Notes: generated by a model from the sequence alone, not told the origin. DNA of 47,519 nucleotides from Bacteroidales bacterium (GCA_017527945.1 JAFXPL010000077.1:1-47519), one strand, 5' to 3'. Shown: positions 8,293 to 17,440, numbered from the stretch's first letter. Numbers and translations: made by a program.

Positions 8293-8294
8293 GG

Positions 8295-10718
8295 TCACTT
8301 CCAGTTGAAATTGAACATCACCGCCTCTTTCATCGATTCAAAGTAGTGGAAAGTCATGCCTTCGATGAAGTTCTCCTTGATGTCGTCAATGTCCTTTTTG
8401 TTCTCTTTGGACATCACGATGTCGAAAATGCCGCAACGCTTGGCCGCAAGAATCTTCTCCTTGATGCCGCCCACGGGCAGAAGTTTTCCACGCAAAGTAA
8501 TCTCGCCGGTCATGGCAATCTTCTCACGCACAGGTGTTTGCGTAAACGCAGAAACCAAAGCGGTGAGGATGGTGATGCCAGCGGAAGGCCCATCCTTCGG
8601 GGTAGCACCTTCGGGCACGTGGATATGGACTTTCTTCTTGTTAAAATCCTTAGAATCAACATGATAGTCTTTCGCATGGGCTTTCAGGAACTCGTAGGCG
8701 ATGGTGGCCGACTCCTTCATCACGTCACCAAGATTGCCGGTGAGGGTCATCTCGCCCTTGCCCGCGCTGGTGAGGGCCTCCACAAAGAGAATCTCGCCGC
8801 CCACGGCCGTCCAAGCTAAGCCGGTGGCCACACCGAAGACATCCTTGTCGAGCGCTTTTTCCATCTGGAAGATAGGTGACCCGAGGATTTCCTTGAGGTC
8901 TTCAGGCTTCACCAACGGTTCCATGGTACCGTCCTGCACAAGCTGCGAAGCGCGCTTGCGGATAATCTTCGCAAGCGTGCGCTCCAGTCCGCGCACACCC
9001 GACTCGCGCGTATAGTCGCTGATAACCGCCTTGACGGTTTCCTCCGGAATGGTCAGCTGTTCGGGAGACAAACCATTGTCTTTCAGTTGTTTTGGAATAA
9101 GATGCTTCGTTGCGATAGCCAACTTTTCCTCCGCCAGGTAACCGGGGATGTCGATGATTTCCATGCGGTCCAACAAGGCCGGATGAATGCTGTTGAGGTT
9201 GTTGGCGGTGGCGATGAAGAGCACCTTGGAGAGGTCGAACGGAGTTTCAAGGTAGTTGTCGTTGAAGGTGCTGTTTTGTTCGGGATCCATGACCTCCAGC
9301 AGTGCCGCCGAAGGGTCGCCGTTGACGCTCATGCCAGAGACCTTGTCGATCTCATCGAGCACGAACACAGGATTGGCGTACCCGACCTTGCGCATGTTCT
9401 GGATAATGCGGCCGGGCATGGCACCGATGTAGGTTTTGCGGTGGCCGCGAATCTCCGCTTCGTCGTGCACGCCGCCGAGCGAGATGCGGACGTATTTCCG
9501 TCCGATGGACTCGGCGATGGAACGCCCAAGGGAAGTTTTGCCGACACCGGGAGGGCCTGCCAGACAGAGGATCGGAGATTTCATGTCGCCCTTCAGCTTC
9601 AGCACAGCCAAGTATTCGAGGATGCGCTCCTTCACCTTCTCCAGTCCATAGTGGTCCTTGTCAAGGATTTCGCGGGTCTTTTTCAGGTCGAAATTGTCCT
9701 CGCTGTACTCGTTCCACGGCAGGTCGAGGAGCAGTTCCAAGTAGTTGAGCTGCACCGAATAGTCGGGGGACATATAATTGGTGCGCTGCAGTTTCTTGAA
9801 CTCTTTCTCGAAGAGGTCTGCCGTCTCCTGGTTCCATTTCTTTTTCGCGGCGCGTTCTCGAAGCTCGTCGAAGTCCTTTTCCGTGGAAGGGCCACCCAGT
9901 TCCTCTTGGATGGTCTTCATCTGCTGGTTGAGAATATATTCGCGCTGCTGCTTTTCCAGCTCTTTGCTCGATTTGGTGTGGATTTGGTGCTTGATTTCCA
10001 CCACCTGCAGCTCATGCGTGAGGTGGGAGAGCACCTTGTCGGCGCGGAGCATAATGTCCTGGGTCTCTAATACATCCTGTTTCTCCTTCACATCCAAGGA
10101 GAGGTTGGAGACGATAAAGTTGAGCAGGAATGTGTTGCTTTCGATGTTGTTGATGGCGGCAACGGCATCGCGCGGGGTACCTGGGGTGAGCTGCATGATG
10201 TTGGCCATGGTTTCGCGGACCATGATCATCTTAGCCTTGAACTCCTCGGAGCCGATGATCCCGGCATCGAGATCGTTGTTCGGGAAGGGCTGGGTGGTGC
10301 AGCGGTAATAGGGCCGAGTGTGGGTGACGCGCCCGATTTCGAAAGTCTTGACGCCCTGCACGACCATCATGACGTTACCGTCGGGAATATTGAGGGTCTT
10401 GAGGATGCGGGCGATGGTACCCACACGGTACATGTCCTTGATGGTGGGGTCCTCCACGCTGTTGTCGCGCTGGGCCACCACGCCGATGGGGTCGTCGGAG
10501 TTGGCGCAGTCGCGGGCAAGTCGCAACGATTTCTCGCGCCCCACGGTGATGGGAATGACCATTCCGGGAAAGAGCACAGTGTTGCGAAGCGGAAGCAGCG
10601 ACACCTCTTCAGGCAACGCCTCCTCGCTCAGGTTGACCTCATCCTCTGTCGAAAGGATGGGAATAACATTTGACTCTCCGTTCAGAAAGCCTCCTGCAGC
10701 TATGATTTCTTTTATCAT
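8295..10718 (-). CDS. lon: ATP-dependent protease Lon
   Basis: Cytoplasmic AAA+ protease of 807 residues that degrades misfolded and regulatory proteins. Domains: N-terminal LON substrate-binding domain ([16 protein letters not shown], residues ~35-240), coiled linker ([19 protein letters not shown]), AAA+ module with Walker [10 protein letters not shown] (~388) and protease domain with the Ser-Lys dyad in PKDGPSAG (~S712) and GGIKEK (~K754). The start is ATG at 10718. A TTG-started extension to 10739 adds seven unlikely residues. The stop overlaps a possible GTG start of meaB. A -7 box at 10775-10782 suits this start. Confidence 0.96.
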   Translation of the reverse strand: MIKEIIAAGGFLNGESNVIPILSTEDEVNLSEEALPEEVSLLPLRNTVLFPGMVIPITVGREKSLRLARDCANSDDPIGVVAQRDNSVEDPTIKDMYRVGTIARILKTLNIPDGNVMMVVQGVKTFEIGRVTHTRPYYRCTTQPFPNNDLDAGIIGSEEFKAKMIMVRETMANIMQLTPGTPRDAVAAINNIESNTFLLNFIVSNLSLDVKEKQDVLETQDIMLRADKVLSHLTHELQVVEIKHQIHTKSSKELEKQQREYILNQQMKTIQEELGGPSTEKDFDELRERAAKKKWNQETADLFEKEFKKLQRTNYMSPDYSVQLNYLELLLDLPWNEYSEDNFDLKKTREILDKDHYGLEKVKERILEYLAVLKLKGDMKSPILCLAGPPGVGKTSLGRSIAESIGRKYVRISLGGVHDEAEIRGHRKTYIGAMPGRIIQNMRKVGYANPVFVLDEIDKVSGMSVNGDPSAALLEVMDPEQNSTFNDNYLETPFDLSKVLFIATANNLNSIHPALLDRMEIIDIPGYLAEEKLAIATKHLIPKQLKDNGLSPEQLTIPEETVKAVISDYTRESGVRGLERTLAKIIRKRASQLVQDGTMEPLVKPEDLKEILGSPIFQMEKALDKDVFGVATGLAWTAVGGEILFVEALTSAGKGEMTLTGNLGDVMKESATIAYEFLKAHAKDYHVDSKDFNKKKVHIHVPEGATPKDGPSAGITILTALVSAFTQTPVREKIAMTGEITLRGKLLPVGGIKEKILAAKRCGIFDIVMSKENKKDIDDIKENFIEGMTFHYFESMKEAVMFNFNWK

Positions 10719-10774
10719 CTTCAATAGGTTACAATACAAAAACTGACCTTTTTCGGGTTAGCAAAAAAGGTCAG

Positions 10775-10782
10775 CAAAAGTA
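10775..10782 (-). promoter_or_regulatory. -7 element for lon
   Basis: Minus-strand TACTTTTG lies 57 bp before the lon ATG, in the short gap after rpmE2. The match to TAnnTTTG is exact, but no TTTG box is correctly spaced. Confidence 0.4.
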
Positions 10783-10795
10783 CAAAATATATGGA

Positions 10796-11065
10796 TTATT
10801 TGGATTTGCCAGCTTCAAAATGGCGGGCATATTTGTTGCGGAACTTATCCACGCGTCCAGCGGTGTCCACCAACTTCATCTTACCGGTGAAGAAGGGGTG
10901 CGAAGTGCTGGAAATCTCTAATTTCACGAGCGGATATTCATTTCCGTCTTCCCATACAATCGTATCTTTCGTATTGACCGTTGACTTGGTCAGGAACGCG
11001 TAATCGTTGGACATGTCCTTGAAAACCACGGTTCTGTACTCCTTAGGATGGATGTCTTTTTTCAT
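10796..11065 (-). CDS. rpmE2: 50S ribosomal protein L31 type B
   Basis: 89-residue bL31 of the type B (zinc-free) class: it begins [18 protein letters not shown] and has [11 protein letters not shown] and the KFRNKYA end, but none of the CxxC zinc ligands of type A. It joins the 50S central protuberance and bridges to the 30S head. In many bacteria the zinc-free form replaces the zinc form under zinc shortage, but in Bacteroidota it is often the only L31, so no zinc control is inferred. It has its own -7 box upstream. Confidence 0.95.
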   Translation of the reverse strand: MKKDIHPKEYRTVVFKDMSNDYAFLTKSTVNTKDTIVWEDGNEYPLVKLEISSTSHPFFTGKMKLVDTAGRVDKFRNKYARHFEAGKSK

Positions 11066-11103
11066 AATATCTTATAATTTTTTCAGTCGTTAAAATTGGA
11101 CGG

Positions 11104-11111
11104 CAAAAATA
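11104..11111 (-). promoter_or_regulatory. -7 element for rpmE2
   Basis: Minus-strand TATTTTTG, 39 bp before the rpmE2 ATG. Only a weak -33 candidate (CTTG) is seen upstream. Confidence 0.4.
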
Positions 11112-11173
11112 CACTTTTTTTTGATATTAACAAGTTGGGGTTGAGATTTTTTTTTAACATGAGGAGATGGGGG

Positions 11174-11234
11174 CAAGGTTCAAGGTTCAAGGTTCAAAGT
11201 TCAAAGTTCAAAGTTTAAGGTTTAAGGTTTAAGG
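11174..11234 (-). repeat. CTTGAAC/CTTAAAC heptad array at the 3' end of the four-helix-bundle gene
   Basis: In gene sense the array runs CTTAAAC, CTTAAAC, TTTGAAC (x3), CTTGAAC (x3) with a strict 7-bp period. It begins within the last codons of the gene and supplies its TAA stop. The same heptads, inverted, precede the start codon at 11618-11648. Confidence 0.88.
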
Positions 11235-11617
11235 AATTTGGAGCCGTAATAGCAACTTGACTTGATACTTTTAATAAAAGAAGAAATCGCTTTGCACAGA
11301 TTTATACAATCGAAATAAAGTCGTTTGGCCGTATCATTATCGATGTAACCTACATCTGATGCACGAATTATCTGACTTCGAACCTCGCCACAAGATCCCT
11401 TTGCTATATAAAGGAAATTAACAAATTCCCTATTCCCTTCTCGTTCAAAACCTTCTGCGATGTTGTCCATAACAGACCCTGCCGAAGCACGAATTTGCTG
11501 AACAAAACGGAAGTCCTTACAAAATTCACCATCCTTTGTAACAATATAAATCTCTTTGCAAAGATTTCTTGCCAACTGGAAGATCACAAGGTCTTCAAAG
11601 GTCTTAGCCGTGCCCAT
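11222..11617 (-). CDS. Four-helix-bundle protein, 23S rRNA intervening-sequence type
   Basis: 131-residue helical protein of the TIGR02436/PF05635 family. Typical motifs: FEDLVIFQLARNLCKEIY, IRASAGSVMDNIAEGFER, REFVNFLYIAKGSCGEVRSQI. Members were first met inside 23S rRNA intervening sequences, but most are free-standing and of unknown role; relatives serve as RNA/RT-binding accessory proteins in diversity-generating retroelements (Avd). Here no rRNA and no reverse transcriptase is near. It stands between rpmE2 and ruvB. What is odd is its framing: 7-bp repeat arrays lie against the ATG and run through the stop, inverted with respect to each other, and its A/T-rich codon use differs from ruvB and lon. 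Both suggest it was acquired as a unit. Confidence 0.85.
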   Translation of the reverse strand: MGTAKTFEDLVIFQLARNLCKEIYIVTKDGEFCKDFRFVQQIRASAGSVMDNIAEGFEREGNREFVNFLYIAKGSCGEVRSQIIRASDVGYIDNDTAKRLYFDCINLCKAISSFIKSIKSSCYYGSKFLKP

Positions 11618-11648
11618 ACTTTGAACTTTAAACCTTGAACTTTGAACT
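11618..11648 (-). repeat. GTTCAAA-type heptad array before the four-helix-bundle gene
   Basis: In gene sense: AGTTCAA, AGTTCAA, GGTTTAA, AGTTCAA, then AGT and the ATG. It is the inverse complement of the array at the other end of the gene (11174-11234). Confidence 0.85.
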
Positions 11649-11683
11649 GACTTATTTCCAATGAACTCCCATTCTCTGCTCCA

Positions 11684-12715
11684 CTAAAACAGCTCCCCCT
11701 GCCCGGACACATACCGAGACTTGCCTAAGTGGGTGAACGCCAGGTCGGTGGCCTCGCGCCCGCGCGGCGTGCGCATCAGGTAGCCCTCTTGGATCAGGAA
11801 CGGCTCATAGACCTCCTCGATGGTGCCGGGATCCTCGCCCACCGCCGTGGCGATGGTGCTCAGCCCCACCGGGCCGCCCTTGAACTTCTCGATGATGGTA
11901 CTCAGAATCCGGTTGTCCATCTCATCCAAACCGTGCTTATCGACATTCAGTGCCGCCAACGCTATCTGCGTGATAGGCAGCGTGATGGTACCGTCACCCT
12001 TGATCTGCGCGAAATCACGGACACGGCGAAGCAACAGGTTCGCGATACGGGGCGTGCCACGGCTGCGCGAAGCAATCTCGTAGGCTGCATCCTCGTCGAT
12101 CGGGATGCCCAGGATGCCGGCCGACCGCTTGATGATGTTACCAAGGGTCTGTGCGTCATAGTATTGCAGACGCAGGTTGATGCCGAAGCGCGAGCGCAAC
12201 GGCGCGGTCAGCAGACCCGAACGCGTGGTGGCACCCACCAAGGTGAACGGGTTGATGGAAATCTGGACGCTCCGCGCACTCGGGCCGCTGTCGATCATAA
12301 TGTCAATCTTGTAGTCCTCCATGGCGGAATAGAGGTATTCCTCCACCACTGGCGACAGCCGATGGATTTCGTCGATGAAGAGGACATCGTGAGGCTCCAA
12401 ATTCGTGAGCAGGCCGGCCAGGTCGCCGGGCTTGTCGATGACCGGCCCGGAGGTAACCCGCACGTTCACGCCCATCTCGTTGCCGATGATGTGCGACAGG
12501 GTGGTCTTGCCCAATCCGGGAGGGCCGTGCAGCAAGACATGGTCCAAAGCCTCGCCACGCCCCTTCGCGGCGTGCACAAAGACCATCAGATTCTCCAAAA
12601 CCTGCTGCTGCCCCTGGAAATCCGTGAACTGCGCAGGACGAATCGCACGTTCGAACTCCTTGTCCGATGCCGAAAGATGCTGTTTGGTGGGGTCAAGGTT
12701 CTCGTTCATACGCAT
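11684..12715 (-). CDS. ruvB: Holliday junction DNA helicase RuvB
   Basis: AAA+ motor that with RuvA drives branch migration at Holliday junctions. Walker [10 protein letters not shown] (64-72), Walker B FIDEIHRL (~113-120), sensor 1 GATTRSG, the arginine finger region PLRSRFG and a C-terminal winged-helix domain ending in [17 protein letters not shown] are all present. Length 343 is normal. Start at ATG 12715; ATG 12709 is an alternative. It lies three bases after the TPR lipoprotein gene, which itself overlaps recA, so the three form an apparent recombination operon. Confidence 0.96.
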   Translation of the reverse strand: MRMNENLDPTKQHLSASDKEFERAIRPAQFTDFQGQQQVLENLMVFVHAAKGRGEALDHVLLHGPPGLGKTTLSHIIGNEMGVNVRVTSGPVIDKPGDLAGLLTNLEPHDVLFIDEIHRLSPVVEEYLYSAMEDYKIDIMIDSGPSARSVQISINPFTLVGATTRSGLLTAPLRSRFGINLRLQYYDAQTLGNIIKRSAGILGIPIDEDAAYEIASRSRGTPRIANLLLRRVRDFAQIKGDGTITLPITQIALAALNVDKHGLDEMDNRILSTIIEKFKGGPVGLSTIATAVGEDPGTIEEVYEPFLIQEGYLMRTPRGREATDLAFTHLGKSRYVSGQGELF

Positions 12716-12718
12716 TAC

Positions 12719-13726
12719 TTAGTGTTGATGTTTGTCCAAACGGTTCAGTCCCAAGATGGCCGGCTCAAAGTTCGTGGAGAGTTTCAACGCCTCCTCATAG
12801 TCCTTCCGCGCAGCCACATAGTTGCCCAAATACTCGTAAGCCACCCCCCTGTTGCAGACAGCATACACAAACTGCGGGTTGATTTGCAGCACCTGCGTGA
12901 AGAGTGTCACGGCCTCGTCATACTTTTTGATATTATCATCCAAGTACAAGTAACCCAGATTGTTAAGCGACGGAATATGTGTGGAGTCGATGGAAATGGC
13001 CGTCTTGTACTCCTGTTCCGCCTCCTCCAACTTATTCATATCCTGGAACATTTTGCCTAAATTATAGTGGAGCTCCACATTGTTGGGATCAACCTTCAAA
13101 CCGTTCTGGTAGTAACTAATGGCTATCGGGTCATTCTTCTGCTGGTAGAAGTAACCCAATTCGCTGTAAGCCTTGACCTCGCGCGGATCCTGGTCGATAA
13201 CCAACTGCAACATACGTAGATAGCCAACCGTATCCTGCATCTCTTTGAGCATAAAGGCTTTCGTGAGGTAGGCCTTCGGATTATGAGGCTGGCGCTGCAC
13301 CGCCTCGTCTATCGTTTTGCCACAATCTTCATATTGCCGTGTAAGAAACTGTAATTCAGCTAGTTTCAAACGTGCTTCATTGTTATCCTCATCCACAGAA
13401 ATCGCCTTCAACAACATCTCCTCGGTCAAATCAGTTTCGTGCTTGCCGAAGTAGAGGTCGGAGAGCATGACATAGTACTTGCTGCTGTCGGGCTGCAACT
13501 TGATGGCCGTCTGCATGTCGGCGATGCCTTTGTCCATATCCTTGTTCAGGTAATAGTAGTTCGCCCGTTTGTAGTAGTTTTCGGCCCGTTTGGGATGCTT
13601 GTCGATGTTCAGGCACAGCTCGGCCAATTCCTCAGGCAGGTCGGCATACTGGTTCTTGTTCCTGCAACCGTAACCGCACAGCAACAAGACCGACAACAGG
13701 ATCAGAATGGTTTTCTTCGTCTTCAT
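12719..13726 (-). CDS. TPR-repeat lipoprotein
   Basis: 335 residues. Signal peptide with lipobox LLLCGYGC (Cys21) predicts a lipid anchor. The rest is at least seven consecutive tetratricopeptide repeats (for example AENYYKRANYYYLNKDMDKGI, EAEQEYKTAISIDSTHIPSL), a scaffold for protein contacts. Partner unknown. Its ATG overlaps the recA stop by one base (TAATG) and ruvB begins three bases after its stop. An envelope lipoprotein placed between two DNA-recombination genes is unexpected; it may simply share a transcript. Known cell-envelope TPR lipoproteins such as BamD or NlpI are possible analogues, but no signature ties it to either. Confidence 0.85.
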   Translation of the reverse strand: MKTKKTILILLSVLLLCGYGCRNKNQYADLPEELAELCLNIDKHPKRAENYYKRANYYYLNKDMDKGIADMQTAIKLQPDSSKYYVMLSDLYFGKHETDLTEEMLLKAISVDEDNNEARLKLAELQFLTRQYEDCGKTIDEAVQRQPHNPKAYLTKAFMLKEMQDTVGYLRMLQLVIDQDPREVKAYSELGYFYQQKNDPIAISYYQNGLKVDPNNVELHYNLGKMFQDMNKLEEAEQEYKTAISIDSTHIPSLNNLGYLYLDDNIKKYDEAVTLFTQVLQINPQFVYAVCNRGVAYEYLGNYVAARKDYEEALKLSTNFEPAILGLNRLDKHQH

Positions 13727-14748
13727 TATTTCATGTTTTCCTTGATGGCCTCGCGAATCTTGGCCTCGATCTCATCGGAGAGTTCGGGGTTGTCGTTGAG
13801 CAGCTGCTTCACGCTGTCGCGGCCCTGGGCGAGTTTGGAATCGCCGTAGGAGAACCACGAGCCGGACTTCTTTATAATATTGTATTCGACACCTAAATCG
13901 ACGATTTCACCGGCTTTGGAGATGCCCTCGCCGAACATGATGTCGAACTCGGCGGTGCGGAACGGAGGCGCGACCTTGTTCTTCACCACTTTGACCTTCA
14001 CGTGGTTACCGATGGCCGTGTCGCCGTCCTTAATCTGGGTCTGGCGACGGATGTCGAGACGGACGGAAGCGTAGAACTTCAGGGCGTTGCCGCCGGTGGT
14101 CGTCTCGGGATTGCCGAACATGATGCCGATCTTCTCACGCAGTTGGTTGATGAAGATGCAGCAGCAGCCGGTCTTGTTGATGGTTGCGGTCAATTTGCGC
14201 AGGGCCTGCGACATCAGGCGCGCCTGCAAACCGACCTTCGACTCGCCCATGTCGCCTTCAATCTCGCTTTTCGGGGTGAGGGCGGCCACAGAGTCGATGA
14301 CGATGATGTCGATGGCGCCGGAGCGGATCAGGTTGTCGGCGATTTCAAGCGCCTGCTCGCCGTTATCGGGTTGGGAGATGAGTAATTCGGCGGTGTTCAC
14401 GCCCAGCTTCTCCGCGTAGAAGCGGTCGAAAGCGTGCTCCGCATCGATGAAGGCCGCGATGCCGCCTTGCTTCTGCGCCTCCGCAATGGCATGGATGGCC
14501 AACGTGGTCTTACCAGAGGACTCGGGACCGTAAATCTCCACGATTCTGCCCTTCGGGAAACCGCCCACGCCCAATGCCGTGTCCAAACCAATGGAACCGG
14601 TGGAGATGACGTCCATCGGCTCGATGTGCGTCTCGCCCATGCGCATGATGGAGCCTTTTCCGAAGGTCTTCTCAAGTTTTTCGAGTGTGGAATTGAGCAC
14701 TTTCAGTTTCTCAGCATTCACATTGTTTTTCATTTCTTCTTTTTCCAT
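13726..14748 (-). CDS. recA: Recombinase RecA
   Basis: Strand-exchange protein and co-protease of the SOS response, 340 residues. Walker [10 protein letters not shown] (74-82), the MAW-type motif, the L1/L2 region with [37 protein letters not shown] and the C-terminal domain are all intact. ATG at 14748; a second ATG at 14733 is possible. It heads the recA-TPR-ruvB operon. Its promoter (14776-14806) matches the Bacteroidetes consensus perfectly and lies in a 120-bp segment repeated beyond the adjacent restriction-modification gene. Confidence 0.97.
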   Translation of the reverse strand: MEKEEMKNNVNAEKLKVLNSTLEKLEKTFGKGSIMRMGETHIEPMDVISTGSIGLDTALGVGGFPKGRIVEIYGPESSGKTTLAIHAIAEAQKQGGIAAFIDAEHAFDRFYAEKLGVNTAELLISQPDNGEQALEIADNLIRSGAIDIIVIDSVAALTPKSEIEGDMGESKVGLQARLMSQALRKLTATINKTGCCCIFINQLREKIGIMFGNPETTTGGNALKFYASVRLDIRRQTQIKDGDTAIGNHVKVKVVKNKVAPPFRTAEFDIMFGEGISKAGEIVDLGVEYNIIKKSGSWFSYGDSKLAQGRDSVKQLLNDNPELSDEIEAKIREAIKENMK

Positions 14749-14774
14749 TTCTTACATGATTAATTAAACTGGGG

Positions 14775-14894
14775 GCAAAGGTACGCTTTTTTTCAATCGA
14801 TCCAAAGGCAATTTCAAGAAAATATTTACCTGGAAACTAACTGTTTACCACAATTTTAAGTATTATTTGTTAAGACAAAATGACGGATTTCGGA
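14775..14894. repeat. 120-bp direct repeat, copy next to recA
   Basis: Identical to 17270-17389 in 119 of 120 positions (A at 14800 versus T at 17295), in the same orientation. It contains the recA promoter and, further upstream, an imperfect inverted repeat TGGAAAC-taact-GTTTACCA at 14831-14850. The two copies bracket the restriction-modification gene. Confidence 0.95.
14776..14806 (-). promoter_or_regulatory. recA promoter
   Basis: Minus strand: TTTG (14803-14806), 19 bp, TACCTTTG (14776-14783), an exact fit to TTTG-N19-21-TAnnTTTG. The start codon is 28 bp beyond the -7 box. The same promoter recurs at 17271-17301. Confidence 0.85.
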
Positions 14895-14985
14895 AGAATC
14901 TAAATTTGCACCCAAAATCTTCGAAATGCCTTTTTATGTTTTTGCTTTCTTTTATGTCAACAACAGAAAAGAAAGGTTTTCATAT

Positions 14986-17244
14986 TCAGAAAAGCCTTGA
15001 ATAGGGTAAAGATCGGATATAACGCTCCATGTAATCAAAGTCCGGAGTTCCGTCAGCTGTTGTCGGCAGGAGTATCTCAGATTTTTCCATAAGATCTTTT
15101 GTCCATTTGTTATTGAAAGCATACTTCACGCTTTCGTTCTTGATGACTGTGGCGATGAAGATGGCAATGTGCGGAGTGAGTTGAAATTTTGGGGTCAGCA
15201 CGTTCACATCGTCAGTGGCCCAATAGGGCTCGTCCTGATAGAAAGCCTCGCCGATGGAACCATTGTAACAAACCGAGATGGTGCCTCCTTGACTGAGCTG
15301 ATTGTCATTGCCGATATGGTTGGTGATGCCATTGTTGAAAGCTGATGCACCTACAAAATTGATGCGTCCGTCATGTTGGTCAGCTTTAGTCAGACGACTG
15401 CCTTTGGCAATGGTAAAGAGGCCGTCCTTGCCTCCTAATCGGAAACTTTTCCATTTTTCAGTGTCAAGTGGCAACTCGTTTCCCTCAACAGGTGCGAAAA
15501 AAATTTCATATTCCGTGGCCAAAGGGGCACCATACAACAGATGGTCTCGTGCACTTTCAAAAAAATCCTGTTCGTCTATCTTTTGTTTGAACAATGCGTA
15601 GGCCAATGTGCGCTTCATGAAATCGGCACGTGTGAGCACCGGCACCTTAATATCCTCTTGGTAGCTTAAATGCTCGTCAGGACTTATCCATTTAATGGTG
15701 TCGCTTCCTGTTTGCTTGCGGACAATGTCAACCCACTGTTGCTCTATGGTCTCCCAACGGCCACGAATATCGTGCCGCCCTTGATTCTTGATCGTCTCCA
15801 AACCATCGTCAGCCATATAACAGGTGAAAATTTCATGCTTGCTTTGGGGGGTGCCAACCGTAAACATGAAAATACTTGTGGTAACACCTGAAAAAATCTC
15901 TTTTGGCAACTTGATAATCTTTGTCAGCCTATGAGCCTGCAACCATCGGCGCACACGTCCGCGGGATTTTTCAAGTTTGTTGTCTGGCAGAATGAAAGCA
16001 CACACAGTTCCATGAGGCACATTGTAAAGCACATTTTCCACAATATCCAGACATCCATATTTATTTTCAAACGGCGGATTCATCAATACCCGCGTGATAG
16101 GTTTGTCGCGCATCCACCATCCTGCATCTGCCGAACGGCTGTCCAAATGTTCCAAATTGGTCTTTCCATCCTTGTGAATCAGCATATTGGCACAAGCAAG
16201 CGCGAATATCTCCCTGTCGAACTCAATGCCGTAAAGCTGAGTTTGAGCAATCTCACGTGCCTCTTGGGTACGTACCCCACCAGCCTCCTTAATCATGTTA
16301 CACATGGCTTTTACAAGGAAAGCGCCACTGCCGCAAGCCGCATCAAGTACGGTATCCTGCTTTGTGGTATCCGTAATCTGATACATGAAAGAGGTGATGT
16401 GGTCGGGTGTAAACACTTGCCCAGACTCCGATTTGGCTTTATATCGGTTGAACTCATTAAAGAATATGGCCATCACATCCTCGCCGTTCCAAAAATCGGA
16501 GTTGATATTGTCGGAGATTTTGGAGATGTCTTCGATAAACTGGTTGATGGCATCCTGCTTGCACTGTGTGTTCAATTTGATTTCCGAGAAAACGTCTATC
16601 AATATTTGGAGTTTTTGGTTTTTGGCCAAATCCTCCGACAAAGAGCTTTCGAGCGTTTCACGAATAGCGGTAGTGAACAATCTGAAAGACATACCTTTCG
16701 CCAACGCAGCCCCATAACGTTTGGCCACCAGTGCACATGCCGTGAATATCATTCGATGGTAAAGGTTCTTGATGAGAAAATCGAAATGCAGGGTGTCGTT
16801 GATGCTATGCGTCAGCGAATAGATGAGCATCTTGTTGATACGGTTGGAGGAGAACAGACCTAAATAGTGTTCTTTATCCATCAAATCGCATTCCCCAACA
16901 ACCAACTCGTTATCTTTATAAACCTCCAATTCATACCCATTATAGAGCAGCCCGACAACATGTTTATACCGAGTGTGTACAATGCGGATGTTTTTCCGAA
17001 GCTCTTCACGTTCCTTGTCGCCAATCTTGACGTTACTGCCTTTTACTTCAAGGACAAGGGCGGGGTAATGCGTCTCATTAGGCAAATACCATCCATCCGG
17101 ACGGTCTTTCACTCCCCGGAAACCCAACTGATTGAATGAAGTGAGCTGACCGACACCTGCCTGGGCGGATTCCGTTTCTTCCAAATGGAGTTTCGTCCGA
17201 GCCAAATCGCGAACCTGATCTTCCGTGTAAATGGTGCTTGCCAT
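14986..17244 (-). CDS. Single-chain restriction-modification enzyme (type IIG/type I-like R-M-S fusion)
   Basis: 752 residues with three parts. The N-terminus has a PD-(D/E)xK nuclease signature: PD at 49-50 and LEVK at 65-68 (E66, K68). The middle is an N6-adenine methyltransferase with motif I DAACGSGAF (D301) and motif IV NPPF (~388), preceded by the HsdM-like GQVFTPDHITSFM. The C-terminal ~180 residues (from WKSFRLG) resemble an HsdS target-recognition domain. One chain could thus cut, methylate and recognise DNA, as in type IIG enzymes. It has no separate hsdR/hsdS. The recognition site cannot be read from sequence. It is flanked by 120-bp direct repeats and driven by a duplicated recA promoter, both signs of recent insertion. 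It is somewhat more A/T-rich than its neighbours. Confidence 0.88.
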   Translation of the reverse strand: MASTIYTEDQVRDLARTKLHLEETESAQAGVGQLTSFNQLGFRGVKDRPDGWYLPNETHYPALVLEVKGSNVKIGDKEREELRKNIRIVHTRYKHVVGLLYNGYELEVYKDNELVVGECDLMDKEHYLGLFSSNRINKMLIYSLTHSINDTLHFDFLIKNLYHRMIFTACALVAKRYGAALAKGMSFRLFTTAIRETLESSLSEDLAKNQKLQILIDVFSEIKLNTQCKQDAINQFIEDISKISDNINSDFWNGEDVMAIFFNEFNRYKAKSESGQVFTPDHITSFMYQITDTTKQDTVLDAACGSGAFLVKAMCNMIKEAGGVRTQEAREIAQTQLYGIEFDREIFALACANMLIHKDGKTNLEHLDSRSADAGWWMRDKPITRVLMNPPFENKYGCLDIVENVLYNVPHGTVCAFILPDNKLEKSRGRVRRWLQAHRLTKIIKLPKEIFSGVTTSIFMFTVGTPQSKHEIFTCYMADDGLETIKNQGRHDIRGRWETIEQQWVDIVRKQTGSDTIKWISPDEHLSYQEDIKVPVLTRADFMKRTLAYALFKQKIDEQDFFESARDHLLYGAPLATEYEIFFAPVEGNELPLDTEKWKSFRLGGKDGLFTIAKGSRLTKADQHDGRINFVGASAFNNGITNHIGNDNQLSQGGTISVCYNGSIGEAFYQDEPYWATDDVNVLTPKFQLTPHIAIFIATVIKNESVKYAFNNKWTKDLMEKSEILLPTTADGTPDFDYMERYIRSLPYSRLF

Positions 17245-17269
17245 ACTTGAATATGTCTTTTTTTACACC

Positions 17270-17389
17270 GCAAAGGTACGCTTTTTTTCAATCGTTCCAA
17301 AGGCAATTTCAAGAAAATATTTACCTGGAAACTAACTGTTTACCACAATTTTAAGTATTATTTGTTAAGACAAAATGACGGATTTCGGA
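17270..17389. repeat. 120-bp direct repeat, copy upstream of the R-M gene
   Basis: Second copy of the repeat at 14775-14894, one mismatch. Beyond 17389 the two flanks diverge at once, giving sharp ends. The distance between copies makes the repeated-plus-inserted unit 2,495 bp. Confidence 0.95.
17271..17301 (-). promoter_or_regulatory. Duplicated recA-type promoter driving the R-M gene
   Basis: Minus strand: TTTG (17298-17301), 19 bp, TACCTTTG (17271-17278), base-for-base the recA promoter. The R-M ATG is 27 bp beyond the -7 box, nearly the same leader length as for recA. Confidence 0.85.
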
Positions 17390-17432
17390 GGAAAGGGGCT
17401 TGAATCCAAAATCTATGATGTGGGGATTTTTT

Positions 17433-17440
17433 TATTTTTG
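17433..17440 (+). promoter_or_regulatory. -7 element for the TlpA-type thioredoxin gene
   Basis: TATTTTTG, 26 bp before the ATG at 17467 and outside the 120-bp repeat. A well-spaced TTTG is lacking. Confidence 0.4.

Noticed and set aside
14775..17389. Insertion sequence or integron carrying the R-M gene
   Set aside because: No transposase or integrase frame, no terminal inverted repeats, and a 120-bp duplication is far longer than IS target duplications.
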